From: Thunnus maccoyii
Lineage: Eukaryota; Chordata; Actinopteri; Scombriformes; Scombridae
Length of the DNA stretch: 64,000 bases
Direction: 5' to 3'
Assembly: GCF_910596095.1 (NCBI RefSeq)
Contig: NC_056535.1
Location: 28,366,505 to 28,430,504 of the forward strand
A program made the translations under genes and the position numbers. The notes under the pieces are model-generated. The model worked only from the letters and a program-made list of their open reading frames with translations. It was not told where the DNA came from and made no database searches. Below, one piece after another: positions 34,003-48,059 of this stretch. Every line of letters starts with the position of its first letter. Position 1 is the stretch's first letter.

Positions 34003-34004
34003 AT
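33795..34004. repeat. (GT)n and (GA)n microsatellites
   Basis: A (GT)n tract at about 33797-33841, a (GAT)n-like run at about 33849-33866 and a (GA)n tract at about 33947-34001. All long open frames here are artefacts of these repeats. Confidence 0.9.
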
Positions 34005-35200
34005 GTGTCAGAGTAACACACACACACTGTGGATCCTCAACTGCGACACACAGACCGTCTAAAAATGGAAAGCACACTTGCTGTTGCTGAGAAGCCACAA
34101 GAAGCTTCTATATGAAGAGAGCGTACATGCAGGGATTCATGTTAACATCCACCAGCCTTTGAAATAAAATGTGCATAAAAAATGTGGCAGCTAATGTCAG
34201 ATTACTTGCCATGTGACATTGTGTGTGTAATTTGATTAATTAATTTTTTTTTCTTAATACATTCTTGGTCATTTCCACTGGGGATGGAGGAACCTTCTCA
34301 AAATCCAATTTTTGTCCCCCCACTTTTACAGTTTTAGTTTGATTTCCTTAGTAAAATCTTTCTAAACATTGACCTCTGATTGACCAGCAATCCAGATGAG
34401 AAGAGAGAGCTGATCAAAATGTTGGTACAGTCATCTGACTCACCTACTGTTATTAGTGTGTACTTGGCGTAATTAAAGAGTAAGAACACTGTGAAATTCT
34501 GCTTGGACCCTGCCTCCCAGGATATTTGATAAACGCAACAGAGGAATGGGAGGGTGGGTGGGCAAACAATTGTATGAGGCATGGTCTTGTGGCTTTTCAT
34601 GGATAGGCACTAGCATTCCAGTGTTGCTGCCTGCTTGTAGTCTGAGCTATCCAGTGATGAACAGCTACTGTTGGGCTCTCTGTTTGCCCTTTGACAGTCA
34701 CTAGAAGAACATTTATATCAACTTATTAGTAACCCCATGATTCCCCATGATAAATAATATTGTGAAAAAAATTATTGCAAGATTGTATGTTTTGGATCTA
34801 TGGTCATCAATATTTCTCTTATAATCACTGTATCAATTAAAAGTAATGATATTTTGTATGAAGTCATTTTTGGTTATGTTTTGTATATTTGGTGTTTATA
34901 GTCATTTGTTGGTCAACACGATGAATTAGTTAACTGTATATAAGGGAAATGGAAGCAGCCTCAGACTCCACCCTGATAAAGAGTTGTGTGGAGAGAGAGA
35001 CACCGGTGTAGCCTCTGTGCCACATGCATATGCGCAGTTTGGACATGCTCATATTCCTGTAGCTGTCATCACAATGACATTATATGATTCTGTTTTTAAG
35101 ATACTCTGCCACCTTACTCACATCAATATTTTAAAGGACATCATAGTCGGCGGGAAATAAGAATTTGCAGAGTAACGTAAATATTTTTTGGAGCAGTCAC
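34005..35200. other. Spacer, no gene seen
   Basis: Intergenic DNA between repeats and the atrip promoter. No supported exon. Confidence 0.45.
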
Positions 35201-35299
35201 GAGTAAAATGTCGAACTACTCCTTTAAAGCTCTTTTTCCCAATTAGTACAGTTTGTCCCGAACGGGGACCCGTACAGCAACCAGTCGAGCGCATGGGCA

Positions 35300-35633
35300 C
35301 CTATGATTGGTCGGACTGTCAGAGCAGTGCTGTGATTGGTCAGATTATCAGCGGCACCGGAGCGGGCAGAAAAACACACTTTCATCGTCACAGTTTTAAT
35401 TTCGTGTTGTTGAGTCGCTGCTCAACCGTTCAACTCATATCACGGTTTAATATAGTGTCATTATCAGACACTGTTAACGCCGCTTTCATGAAATGTTACC
35501 TGACATTGAAATACTGTTGTGACGGAGTGAGCCTTGTTAGCTTAGCAGGCTAAGTTTCCATTGGAGTCACGGCTAGTTATTTAGCTTTAGCTCACAGCTA
35601 ACAGGAGCGACATCAACAGCACCGAGAGACAAG
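35300..35633 (+). promoter_or_regulatory. atrip: atrip promoter and non-coding exon 1
   Basis: Two ATTGG (inverted CCAAT) boxes at 35306-35310 and 35335-35339 lie in a more GC-rich stretch without a TATA box. A good splice donor AAG|GTAACA at 35633/35634 can join to the acceptor CCCCAACAG|C at 36369/36370, one base before the ATG. This suggests a short untranslated exon ending at 35633; its start is not defined. Confidence 0.5.
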
Positions 35634-36370
35634 GTAACACAGGAAACCCAGAGGGCCTGACACCTGTTAACTACGTTGTTTGGAAGGTTTGGTTTGGCGA
35701 TAAACAACCCACTGTCATATTTGCCTGGACAGAGCAGTACCACACAGCTGCTGTACCCCTTTTTCTAAACTCATAAACTTCTATCACATATGTTTCTCAT
35801 TCCTGATGAACTTTTTTCACTTCATTTCACTTCAGTTCTATAAAAAGCAACTCTCAGAGGCTTAAAACTGTGCAGAATGCAAATGAGCACACATGCATAG
35901 CTTTGCAGAAACCAAAGTCCTTGCAAGCTTCCCTTTTTTTGACACAAATGCAGCTTTGCAACAGTGATGATTCTGTCACAACCACTTGTTTCTGCAGTAA
36001 TAAATAAAAATTTTAACATTCTTATAGCTCCTTGGGTATTGAACAGATTAATTATTTTCCTTCCATTTAGCATGAAGTCTTTGGAAACAGGCTGCATTCA
36101 TGCAAATTACTGTAACGACTGATGAACTGAAGATTCTATGTTTTCTTAAAAATATTGTCAGATCCAAGTCATTTACACCACGGCCTTAAAGTATGACCAA
36201 CATTGCATCACTCTTGGTTTTTGGCTGGCTAGGACAGTCTGAGATGCTTGATTAAAAGGGGCCATGATGCTACACCAGCAACATAGTAGACCAATTGTTA
36301 TTTGAAGGTTACAGGTCAGACCTGTCAGCTGGTTAAGCTGTCTGTCTCTCTTCTCTTTCTCCCCAACAGC

Positions 36371-39300
36371 ATGAACTTTCCCCCCACAAAGCGCCTCCGA
36401 GGCCTGAACCAGGACATAGTAACGGCAGGCGCTTTCGATGACCCATTTGGAGATGATGAGGACTTCACCCAGGACGACTTGGATGAGATCGACATCATTG
36501 CCTCACAAGCAAACACATCGGCTTCTGCATCGGGGCTCGGGTCTAAACCAGGAACCAAATCGGTGGAGCACGCCCGTGGGTCAGTCTTGCCATTGTCTGC
36601 AGGACAGAGCAAACCTCAGAGCAGAGCCACAACTAACCAGAGCAGAGAGAACACCTTTGGGTTAATTGGCAAAAGAGGGAATGCTGGGATATCGAGCAGA
36701 GAGCCTCTCGGTGAGTTACTTCTTTTCTAGCCAAATTTTTTGATGTGTATATTTAAAGGCAATCTCTCTCAATCATCACTTATGACCCACTAGAAGTGTG
36801 TGGCAGTGTCTGTATCTACAGAGAACCAGCTCTCTGCCTCTATTTTGTTATTATTTTGTTGTGTTTGTGACATTTCTGGGCGTCAACCTTTGGGCTGTGG
36901 GTGTGTAGCCCCCAGCCAATAACAGCGCAGGGTGTGAGGTCGGGACTCCATAAAAACATAGCGACCAGGTTACATCGCTGTCTCCGTCTCTCTCCTCTGC
37001 TCTCTGTCTGTCTATATTCTTGACTGAGGGCAGGGCTGAGCTACACACACACATAGGCAGAGCAGAGAGGCCACAGCGGACTGGGGGGGGGTGAATCATG
37101 CACTTCGGCTGCATTCACACCAAACCACTGCAGCACCTTCCTACCGGGTTGTGCGGAGGTGTTAGTTTGTTTTTGTGCTTTAGAATGTAACTGGCGTGAA
37201 ACAATCAGAAAATAACGTGTTATTTATCTGATTCACTGCTTTGTTCTTGCTACCACCGCTCCCTCTCTTCATTCAGCTAGCTTGCTCGACCACTGCTACT
37301 CTCTCTTGCGTGTGCACTCAGCATGCGCTAGTATCGTTGATCTAGGGAGGAGGGGCCGACTTTGAATGTCGTGTTTACGAACAACAACCAACAAATTCTG
37401 CATAGTATACTTTTAAAGAAGCAAATCTGGTGGATTTACATATTTCATCCTACTGACTACCTGTATTGTCAGCTGTCCTTCTGTTTGTAGCTTGATTCCC
37501 CTCCAGGCAGCCCCTGATTTCACTCCTTTTCTATGAAAATCAACCTGCAGAGAGACAATACATCACAAAAGATTTATGTTTTTGTTAAAATTATGTTATT
37601 GTTGTGGACTGAAGCAACAGTGAAAATAGACTGTGACAGTAGAAGTTTATTTATTCCTCCACTTGCATCATATGTACCAAGGCAGTGATTTATAAACTGC
37701 TTTGGCACATGAAACACATTAAATGTTATCAGTACTGGTCCTCAATACAAAAAACTAACTGTGAATTCCATCTCTAAAAGAACCTACAACTCTATCATGT
37801 ACTCCTGTTAAAATTTCTTTCACTTTATTACAACAAGAAAGCAGCGTTTTGGCTCTTTGTCTGGTACAGAGAGTCTGTTCCTCTGTCAGTGAAGAACCAA
37901 TTTGTGTTTGAAACATACAAGTTAAATTTTAATAGGCACAGATAACAGTGTTGTGTCCTTCGGGAGACTAGACTTTAATAAAATTTGAAGCAGAAAGAAA
38001 ATGAACAACAATATTTTTCTTCAGTCTCTAATAATTCTTAATGGTAATATCCATAAGAACTAATCTTATTAATAAAGTGACTTGATGAGAATGTCTTCAT
38101 AAAGATAAAATACAAATGTCTCAACTTTACACCACAATGTGTTGATGTGAAAGAAGTTAACAGATGAAGATCCACACCTGTACGCTTATTTGTTGAAGAT
38201 GAAAATGTTTCACTTTGAATGAAAATTAGTAAGTCTTATGAATCCAAAAATGTAGTGAAAATACAGACAGAGGCTGAAAGGAGAGTTTGTAGAAAAATAA
38301 GAGAAACTAAGTAAAGTTTGTAAATCAGTTTGTCTAATCAGTTGCTGTGTATCACAGTAAATGTACATACCGTCAGCTGGGGAATTCAAAAGTATTGTTA
38401 TTTCCGTACACTGTACCAAAATGTACTGATACAGCTCTACTTGTAAACTGTTAAAACTTGGAAGAACCACTGCAGCATCTTCTAACAAGCAGATATCAAA
38501 GTGAAGGTCTAATGACAACAGTTAATGACAGTTTTTGTGTTGATAATGTCGACAAAGCTTTGTTGTTTTGTATGTTCAGGTAACAGGCAGCAGCAGTTTG
38601 GCTCGGACAAAGACGACTCCTACGGCCTGCTGGAGGCCCAGCATGCAGAGCTCAAGAGGAAGGTGAGACTCAGTGGTTTCTCGCTTTATAAAACTTTACA
38701 GAAAGTAAAGATTTATAGATTTAATCATACTGGAGGACCAGCACAGGGAACAAAACTACATAACAGTGCATTTGATGAGATGCCAGCATTAATAAATTGT
38801 AATTTCTAAATTTTATGTGACTTAAATTTTGTGTTGACCAGGACTTCAAACCACTGAGAGAAACCAGTAACAAAACAAGGAATTTCAGGAGACAGTTCAT
38901 TATACATGACTGATGTTAAATTATCACTTTATTTGTTTATCACATTATAATATTCCCTTTTGAAATATCGTTCCTGATGCATTATGGTCTATTTCAATTT
39001 CATTTTAAATTTTTATTCTGCTTTATAGTCCAGGGACTACAGGTGAAAAATAACCTTCTGGCTAACCTCGGCTCATTTACACAAATAAAATAAGCCCCCT
39101 TAACATAAAGTTTTACATATTCTACATGTTTCGTGCTTCATTTGCACAATTTCCCAAATTTCAGTCTGACAAAGTTGGTATCATTGCAAAATTTGGTATC
39201 TTTACTATAATTTTAGATAAAGGCCTATGGGTTTCAACAAATGTTTGGCTGCACAGCATAAATCTGGCTGGCTCACTGGCGTGCCATTGCTTGTTAAGAG

Positions 39301-42300
39301 GTTTTAAATAAATAAATAAATAACTTCAGCCTTCATCTGAAAAGCCAAATTCCAGTCATTATATTGGAAAAAAGTCTCAAATTTGTACATTGAAATGAAA
39401 ACTTCTTAATCTGTGTCAGCTTGTAGTACAGGACAGTTTTTGACAGTCAGTGCTACAGATGCATTTCAGTTTGGACCAAAACAGTGTCGACGTTTCATAA
39501 CCAGACCTGATGGAGGGATAAACAAACCAAAAGTCTTCCCAAGCAGAGAAGATTTACTATAAGCCCGATTTGATATCAGTTTTAGGAGTAACTTGTACCA
39601 GCTGAGAACAGACATTAGATAAAATTGTCCTGGTGTTTGTAATGTGTGGTTATGTGTTTATGTGTGTATGTTATTAGCTGAAGGAGGTGGAGGAGGAGAT
39701 CGTGTTGAAGAGCGGGGAGATCCGCGTCCTGAGGGACTCTCTGAAAGCAGCTCAGCAGGAGAAAGAAGCCCAGAGACAGAACCAGATGCTGCTGGAGACA
39801 CAGAAACAGAAAGAGCAGAGTGACAGGGAGAAGGAGCTCAACAAGAAGGTGATAAGCTGGAAAACATACAGATACAGTACATATAATCCTTAGAATAACA
39901 TACTAATAATGTGTCGTTTATACACAGGTTCAGTCTCTGCAGTCGGAGCTGCAGTTTAAGGAAGCAGAGATCAATGAGATGAAGACTAAACTGCACAGTT
40001 CAGACAAAAACAAAACCGCCTCTCCACTGCCTAGAAACAGGTCAGTCATCAACAACTAATTTTATAATCAGTTAAATGTTTAATGTCATGTATCAGCACA
40101 AACTCCACTCATTTCTGCTCTCAGTTTCTTCTATGTGAGGATTTCTATGTTTATATCGTAAACTGAGTATCTTTGGGTTTTGGACTGCTGGTGGGACAAA
40201 ACAAGACAATTAAAGACGTGACCTTTGGACTCCAGGAAACTGGCTCTTTCATTAGTTGCAGCTCTAATGATCAACTTTAATGACAGTAAACTGATTACAC
40301 TAAACAGGGTCAGTCAGAGAGTCAGTTTGTGAAAATGAGGAAAATTCAAGAGTGAATTCAAAAGAAGTAAAACAAGACCTAAAGAATATATCCAGTATTT
40401 GTTGTACTTTTGTTCATCTCTCACTCATTGCAGTTTTTTGCGTTTGTTCGCCAGTATTTACTGTGCAAATGACATATTAACATGAGATTAGAGAAGTCAG
40501 AAACACTGTTGAGGCATCATATTTCTATTTAAATAACCTAGGCATGCAAGGAAAGTTTATTTATACAGCACATTTCAACAACAATGCAATTCAGTGTACA
40601 CATACATAAAACATAAAGGGCAGTGTTGCTATTTTCTGCATTTCGATTTTCACCATTATTTAATACTCCAAACTGCCACTATGAGAAAACTATATGTCAT
40701 CATAATTTCAACTGTGTGTCTGTGACTGTGTAGTAAAACAGCAACATCACAGTCTCTCCTCAGAGTTCTCCTGCTCAAAGTCAGTCAGTCAGTGTAGGAA
40801 GCTTCATCAGATTTAGATAAAGAGTTTCTCTCTTACTACAGCCCAATGTACACCTTCAACGCTTCAACATGTGGAGAAATCCCAAGCTTGACAGGCCTGC
40901 TGTGCTTAGTTACAGTTGCTAAGCTATTATTGGACAATTGCCATTTAGGGCAGGGGTTTAGCAAATGGTCAATTATCAAATTCCATTATATCCATTCATC
41001 AGTTGATAATAATACATCAGCCACTGGTATCGTGTATTCCTAGGGTACACTTGAACGTCTTATTTTTACAGAAATGTCTGAAATTCACCTAAAACTTGGT
41101 TACTTTAAGCTGTTATTATGACTGATATTAGTGACGGACAAAACCACAAACCTAAGACACAAAAATAACAACTAGATCAGCAGAACAGTTCTAGTAGGAC
41201 GTCCTGGTTAGGAAATATCACAGTTTGACCCTGTCATGTCTTATCATCAAACACACACATGTGGATTTCTTGGATTCAATCCAACAAGACATTAAAAGTT
41301 ATTGGAAGTCCTTGAATGTGATGTTTGAGCCAGTTTCAGGGAATCCTGGTATTGGAGTCATCTCAGGTCAACAAAAGGGAAACCGTTACTCCCCTCGTAC
41401 ATTACAAACAGGTCACACTGAAGTAGATTAAACTCATCACATCAAATCAGAGTGATTGATTGTCATTTGCTGATCTCCAACCTGATAGATTATTCTCTCT
41501 GCTCTTAGTCCTAAAGTGCCGAGTGGTCTTGCCCAGTTGCATCATGGAAGCGGCAGCAGCTCCTCCTCTCCGACAGCAAATGGTTTCATCACAAAGGAGA
41601 CGTTTGGAGCCCAGGTCCCATCCAGAACAACACCAGGGAAGACACCGGGGAAGACACCGGGGAAGACACGGAGAGACGGTGGGTCACATGATGATGTCAT
41701 GAAGGTTGCGGTGGTGAAACTGATGTGATTATTGTTTTGTTTTGAGAGTTTTTACTATTAAACTCTGTGCGTGTGTGTATGTGTGTGTGTGTCTTCCAGC
41801 AGACAGATTGTCATCCAGCAGCAGATCCAGTGACAGACAGGAAGTGCTCCGTCCAGACCCCTTCCTGTCCATCAAACCTGAACACCGGCAGCACCAAGGT
41901 TAGTCAGCCTGCAGAGCTGCTTTAGGAGGGTCAATGGAAATAATGCACACTTTTCTATCTAGCAGGCTATTTTAATGCTCTCCTGTCTGATTCACCCAAA
42001 AAAGTCATTAATCGGTTAGAAGTTGTTCTTATTATCAGCTCTTCTGTCATTTATAAAGGACTTTCAGTTGAACTAACCTGTCTTAAAAGTGCTAACAAAT
42101 CATGTTTGACTGATTGATCCTCACAAGAGAAGTGATTTCTTTCATTAAATCCCAGTTTTCTGTAACTTACCAGTTTGCGGGGTTCGTGTGTGTGTGTGTG
42201 TTGTTCTGTGTCGTCCTCCAGGTGGCTTCCTGCTGGGGTTGTTGCTGCAGCAGCCTCTGTCTCCCAGCAGCCTCAGCCTCTCTCACTTGCTGTCCATAAG

Positions 42301-45300
42301 TCTCACTGACATCCACCTGACATCCAGGTAAGTCCGTCTAACTCGGATGGTAAAAGAACGTATAATACAGTCCTGTAGCAAGAGCTGAGATGTTGTAAAA
42401 GACTTAACTGATGTGTTGTGTTGTATGTTATGTTTTCAGCGGACTGTCAGCAGGCTTTCTGCTCCACACCGATGCTGCAGCCAATGTCGGCGGCGGTGGA
42501 GGAGGAGCTCCCGGAGCTGCTCTGAGTCCAGTCCAGAGTCTGGCTGTGACAGGACTCAACATGCTGAGTCAGAGCCGACCAGCGGCCGCAGCCAGCAGCA
42601 GCAGAAACAACAGGTAGACTGACTGTCTGAGATACTACAGCTGCTCTGATGTAGTTTACATATCTGCTGCTCACTGACAAATACAGAATAACAAAACCAT
42701 CACAGTTTAACAGTTTAATGGACAATAGAGCCCTCTTGTGGCCACATAATGTAACAGCAGTAGTGTTGAATGAGGTAATTACCAAAGATTTACTGAATCC
42801 ATGTTTCCACTGATAGATCAGCTCACAGTCAGTGCATAAAGCCTGTACATCACTGAGAATTACTGCTTCATTGTATTTGAAATACTGTCTTCACACACTA
42901 ATAACAACGACAGGCAACAAACAAGATGATATAGACCAGTGGTTCCCACAGCGGCTGCCTTAAGAACAGACAAAGGGTGCTGCAAGATTTCCATTTTTAT
43001 ACTGTACACTGGTAATCATTTTTCACCATATACAAAAACACCTTTGACACATGAACTACATTTTTATTTTACACCTTCAATCAGAACTTAAGAAATAAAC
43101 ATCAATATCATTGATTAAAATCCGCGATAAATATGCAGTCAGCGACTCGACAGCTCACAGCTGGCAGTTACTAACACAACACACAGTCCTGCTCCTGTGA
43201 GATGTCAGAAATAATGACTGTCTGAACAGAGAGGCCAAGATTTGTCACTGTAAGCAGCTTAAAGAAATGATCAAACAATTCCTAAAATCAGTCCGTACAG
43301 TGAAAGCTACACAGTCGACACATGTTTGAGGAGAGGGGAAGCTAGCCGTCCCACACTGGAACGCCTCAACTGCAGATGCAGCAACATTGCTGCAATAGTT
43401 CAAGTGACCATGAGAGCATGATGTCAAGCATTTCTCTGTGCTTGTTTTTGTCTTTTAAAAACTGATATGTAAGCTAATTTTACTTATGAACAAAGCTAAA
43501 GAAATGCATTTAACCATGTAGCACACTACTTATTTTTATTCAGTTTTTTAAAGTCAATATTAATCTGCACAGCAGCCTAAAACTGAACCTCTGGAGAATT
43601 CAGAATAGACCTTTAATTATGTCACTTAAAATTGATTAGTTCATAAGTCACATGTTTTATATCGATGCTATTTGGCTTGTTGCAGTGTTGATGGAAAAAA
43701 TATATTCTTCTGACAGATATCCATGGTGTTATTTATAGCTGAAGAGGTTGCACGTGTATGAAGCATGTGCTATGAAGGGGTGGCATAAATATGATAAATG
43801 CTTTTAGTGTGACTCATTATCTCATTTGGGCGACTAACATTCATGTGCGGGCAAAGTAAAACATCTAAACGTGCGTGTGTGTGCGTGTATGTGTGTGTGT
43901 GTGGAGGTCGTGCCCTGGAGCCGTCCTCCTCCTCCCTCTGTTGGACCTCCATCTATCTCGGCTCATTCAGGCTCTTGACTCGGTCCACTCGACCTCTGCT
44001 GGGAGCAGTAGTTCAGACTCTGCAGGCGCAAACTCTCTCCCAGCAGGCTGTAATGCTGCTGCTGCTGCTGGACTGGGGAGACTGGAGGAGACTGGTCTGA
44101 CTGGTTTCAGCGTGGAGGACACTGGCTTGGCAGCTCTGCGGCTCCTCTACCTGCTGCTGGCCAACAGTGACGAGGTGATGATGATGAACAGTAACAATAC
44201 AGACACCTGTAATGACCCTGCAGACATACAGAACATGAACCATAAGGGTTTTATCCTGATATATTGTGAATTTGAGCAAAATGGTTGAATAAAATAAGAC
44301 TCTTATTCAGGAAAAGAGACAGTTTTAAGACAGTTGTTGCATTGTTTTTTGGCGAATTTAACAGGGTGAATAACATTTTATCTGAATGAATCTTAATGTT
44401 CAAGTCTTTGTGTACAGTTTACAGAGCTAATGATCATCTGTTTGTTTAGTATTCTCTCAATCTGCAGTGCTGACCTTTGAACTTTTCCCTGCTCCCCAGG
44501 TGGTGGAGGCTGTACTGTCAAAAGAGAGTCAGAGCAAAGTTATAGACAACAAGGTATGGGTAGAAAGTCAATGAGTCCTTCATTACAGAACAGGAAGCAA
44601 TATCAACTTTGTGGTTTGAAACTACATATTGTTTGTTTTATCATAACATCATGATGAGCTTCAAATTTGTAATTTTCTGATCTTATCACTCCTGGACGTT
44701 ATTTTCCAATTAAATTTCCACTTAAAGAAGAACTCTGACATTTCATTGAAGTCCTCCTCTTCTCCCCTTCTTTTCTCAGACTGACCGCTCTGCCGCAGGT
44801 GTGGGTCTACACTCCCAGAATGCCTTGCTGCGGACAGTGTTGCGGCTGTGTGACGTGGGATTTTGCGACGGTGGCTCAAAAAGGGAGGAGCTCGTCATCA
44901 GCGCCATGAAGATACTGTGCGTCCTGATGGAGAGGATGCCACACACACACACTGACAGGTGTGACTCATTGTACATTCAGTTAGTGCTTAGAATTAGAAT
45001 TTTTGTTTTTATACAATGCATAAAACATGCAGAAAAAGATTATTTTTAGTCAGAAAGTAACATAAATACTGTCTGTTTTTGAGTCATGACAGTCCTGTAA
45101 ACTATGACGTGAATAGCTGCACTTTATGTGAACCTGCTGCAGTTTACATGACTGCCATGACTCCAGGAGTGCAGATTCTACTTTATTCAATCTGTCCCTA
45201 CCTGCTGGGTAGCTACATCTAGCTAACCAGCTGTCTGCAGATATCAGACTAATGTTTGGTCAAGAAAGACAATGATGAACATTAAAAGAAGCCAGTAAGA

Positions 45301-48010
45301 GACTGACAGACTTTTAAACTGTGTTTGCACTGTGACTTCAACTAATGATTATTGTCATGGTCCACCAGTAGTTTTCTATTTGTTTAGTCTATAAAATGTC
45401 TGTTGATGATAAATTCACAAGTTCACCACATGTTTTCATCCTGATACCCACAAAAGAGGAATGTTTGAGTTTTTCTTAAATCTGTAAGAGCTGCAGAAAG
45501 CAGTGACCCACTCTGATTCACCCTTTTCATGACACACACACACACTTTATTTGAATCCTTCAATCGCACTGACATATATACTGGATTACACACATACAGT
45601 ATGAAGCAACTCTCACCTGGACGGAAGCCTGCTGAAGGTAGAGGAGTGGCTGAGCAGGGAGTGTACTTGCGTTTATGTCAGCGGTTACATAATACAGTTC
45701 TTGTAACTGCAGCGATTTCACTGTGGTGACGTCACAGAAAGTAAGAAATAACTGATGAAATATGAAGAACTTGTGAGGGTTGAACTGAAGATCACTTGTA
45801 GAAGTTTCTCAATATTAAGTGCTGACTTGTTTAAAAAAAAAAAAAAAAACATTTTGCAATAACAGATCACAGTGCACAGGGTTTCAAACTTTGAACCTGA
45901 TTAGTACAGTTTGTGTCCAAAACCTCTCTCTCTCTCCCTCTTCTATGAGTCACTTCTGAACACACTGACGCACAGAGCAACTCACTTTTTCCTGTGATAT
46001 TATCTCTAATGTCCACCGTAGATAAATGTCCATATTGTTGTGAAAAATTTAATATATAACTTCAGATCTTAACACAATATCATCAGATTCAGAACTGTTC
46101 TTCAGTGTCCGAGTTATTCAGGGATCGGTGTCTGTTACCATGGATACAGCTAGTGCAACATGAGTTTTTATTATGTATATTTACAAATATGAATATCTGC
46201 TGCTATGTCGGCCTCAGTAATCCTGTAACGGTTGGGATCTGCCGTTTCGACTGTAAAACATCTGAACTAATGACGAATGTCCCTCGTTAGTTCTCAGAGT
46301 TCAAAGTGATTCAGAGAAAGTTCAACTACTGGATAATGTTTGGTTTTTACTGCAGATATCACTGAAATAACGTTCACTCTCTGTCTCTCTTTTCTCTCTC
46401 TCAGGTTGCAGTGTGTGTTGCAGGCGGTGTGTGCGTGCGTGTCAGCAGACAGCAAGTTGCAGACGGTTTCTGAGTGTGTGTCCGCTCTCATGTCCATGGC
46501 CGACCACCCGACCCTGGCTCAGCAACTCTGCTCTCATCACGGTGAGACTCCCACCTCCGCTACGCTACTGTCACTCTAATGTATTGAAGTTATCTGTAAT
46601 TTAATGGCATTTATACAGTAAGTCAGTGGTTTAAGGACAGGCCAATGGTGCCACAAGATTTATTTACAAACAGTGAAAGCTACTTTGCTTGCAGCTTTTT
46701 GTGGAGAAGGAAAGCTAGCTGTCTTACACTGGAATATCTCATTCTTTTTAGCTATTAAATACCTGGAATACTTAAAGCTACTGAGAAAGCTAAATATAAA
46801 TGTGAAGGTGTTTTTGTTGGAAAACTACAATGTGAAGGGGTGCCATGGTTTAAAAGAAGTTTGGGAACCTCTGCGCTGAGTGACCATTCTTTAATCTTCA
46901 TTTTAATGTTTTCTCCTCTTTGTTTCACCTTGAAAATTCACTAATTTCACTAAACCTCTGGTTTTCTTTAGACCCATGTGTTTTCCTGAAGTTGTTCCAG
47001 TTCATCAGAAACAGACCAGTCAACCAGGCAACACACACAGGCCTGATTCTGCTGGACCTGCAGGTAACACACACACACACACACACATGAAATTGTTTAA
47101 GTAAAATTATGGTGTGCAGCAGCAGCATACTGCAGGCAGCAGTGTGCTGCAAGACACAAGACAGACACACGGTGTTGTTGGCAGACTCAGCTCGTCTTTA
47201 ACTGTCATTTTACGTTATGTTTTAAAAACTCACTCGGCTGTCGGAGCAGCTGATCACAGCTCAGAACATTCAGTGCAGGTGAAAAGACGTCTAGCCAAAG
47301 GAATGCACAGATGTTGGAGACAGAACTAAACTGTGTTTCAGATTATAACCCTCAGTTGAATAGATGACCATATTTTAACATGTAACAGCTTCTACTGGAT
47401 CTCACTGTCATATTTGTTGGCAAAAGTCCAACATACACCACAGTGATATTGAGCAGGTTTACAGGTCAGATACCATCGCACTGAATGCGGCTTTTATACT
47501 TTTGCCGTCAGCCTAGATTAGTCTGTTAGGAACCAACCAGCCTTTTTATCGAACATGAACAAAAGGAGGCTGTTTTTTAGAACTCAGCTGTTATTTGAAC
47601 AGCTACTTTCTTACTCACCAGTTGCTGTCGTCGTTGTTACTGTTTTCCAGGTGGTTCGTTTGTTGAGCAGACTAATGACTCAGAGAACAGAGAGCTGGAC
47701 TACCAGCCATCACAGCAGCTGTCAGTGTTATACTGAGGTAACTCACACACACACACACTCTGACCAAAATCTTTTAATGTAGTGACACTAAATTTTGTGT
47801 TGCACCTTTCTTCAACTCTCCTTGTCTCTCTCAGCTGGTTCAGACAGTGGTGATTATTTTCCATCGTCAGTGGTTGGATCTTTGTGATTGTCAGGAGCCG
47901 ACAGACTCAACAGGTCAGTCACATTCCAGCAATCTGCTTTACGACCAGTAGCTGGAATAACGCTCATTGTTCAGTCTCTAAAAACATCAAGTTACTTACT
48001 CTCCAGGTGT

Positions 48011-48059
<49 letters not shown>

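Noticed and set aside
33696-34098. Ser/Leu, Arg/Glu and Cys/Val repeat proteins
   Set aside because: Translations of (GT)n and (GA)n tracts.
35118-35553. Coding exon in the atrip promoter region
   Set aside because: The 121-codon frame has no family features and overlaps CCAAT boxes and the presumed transcription start.
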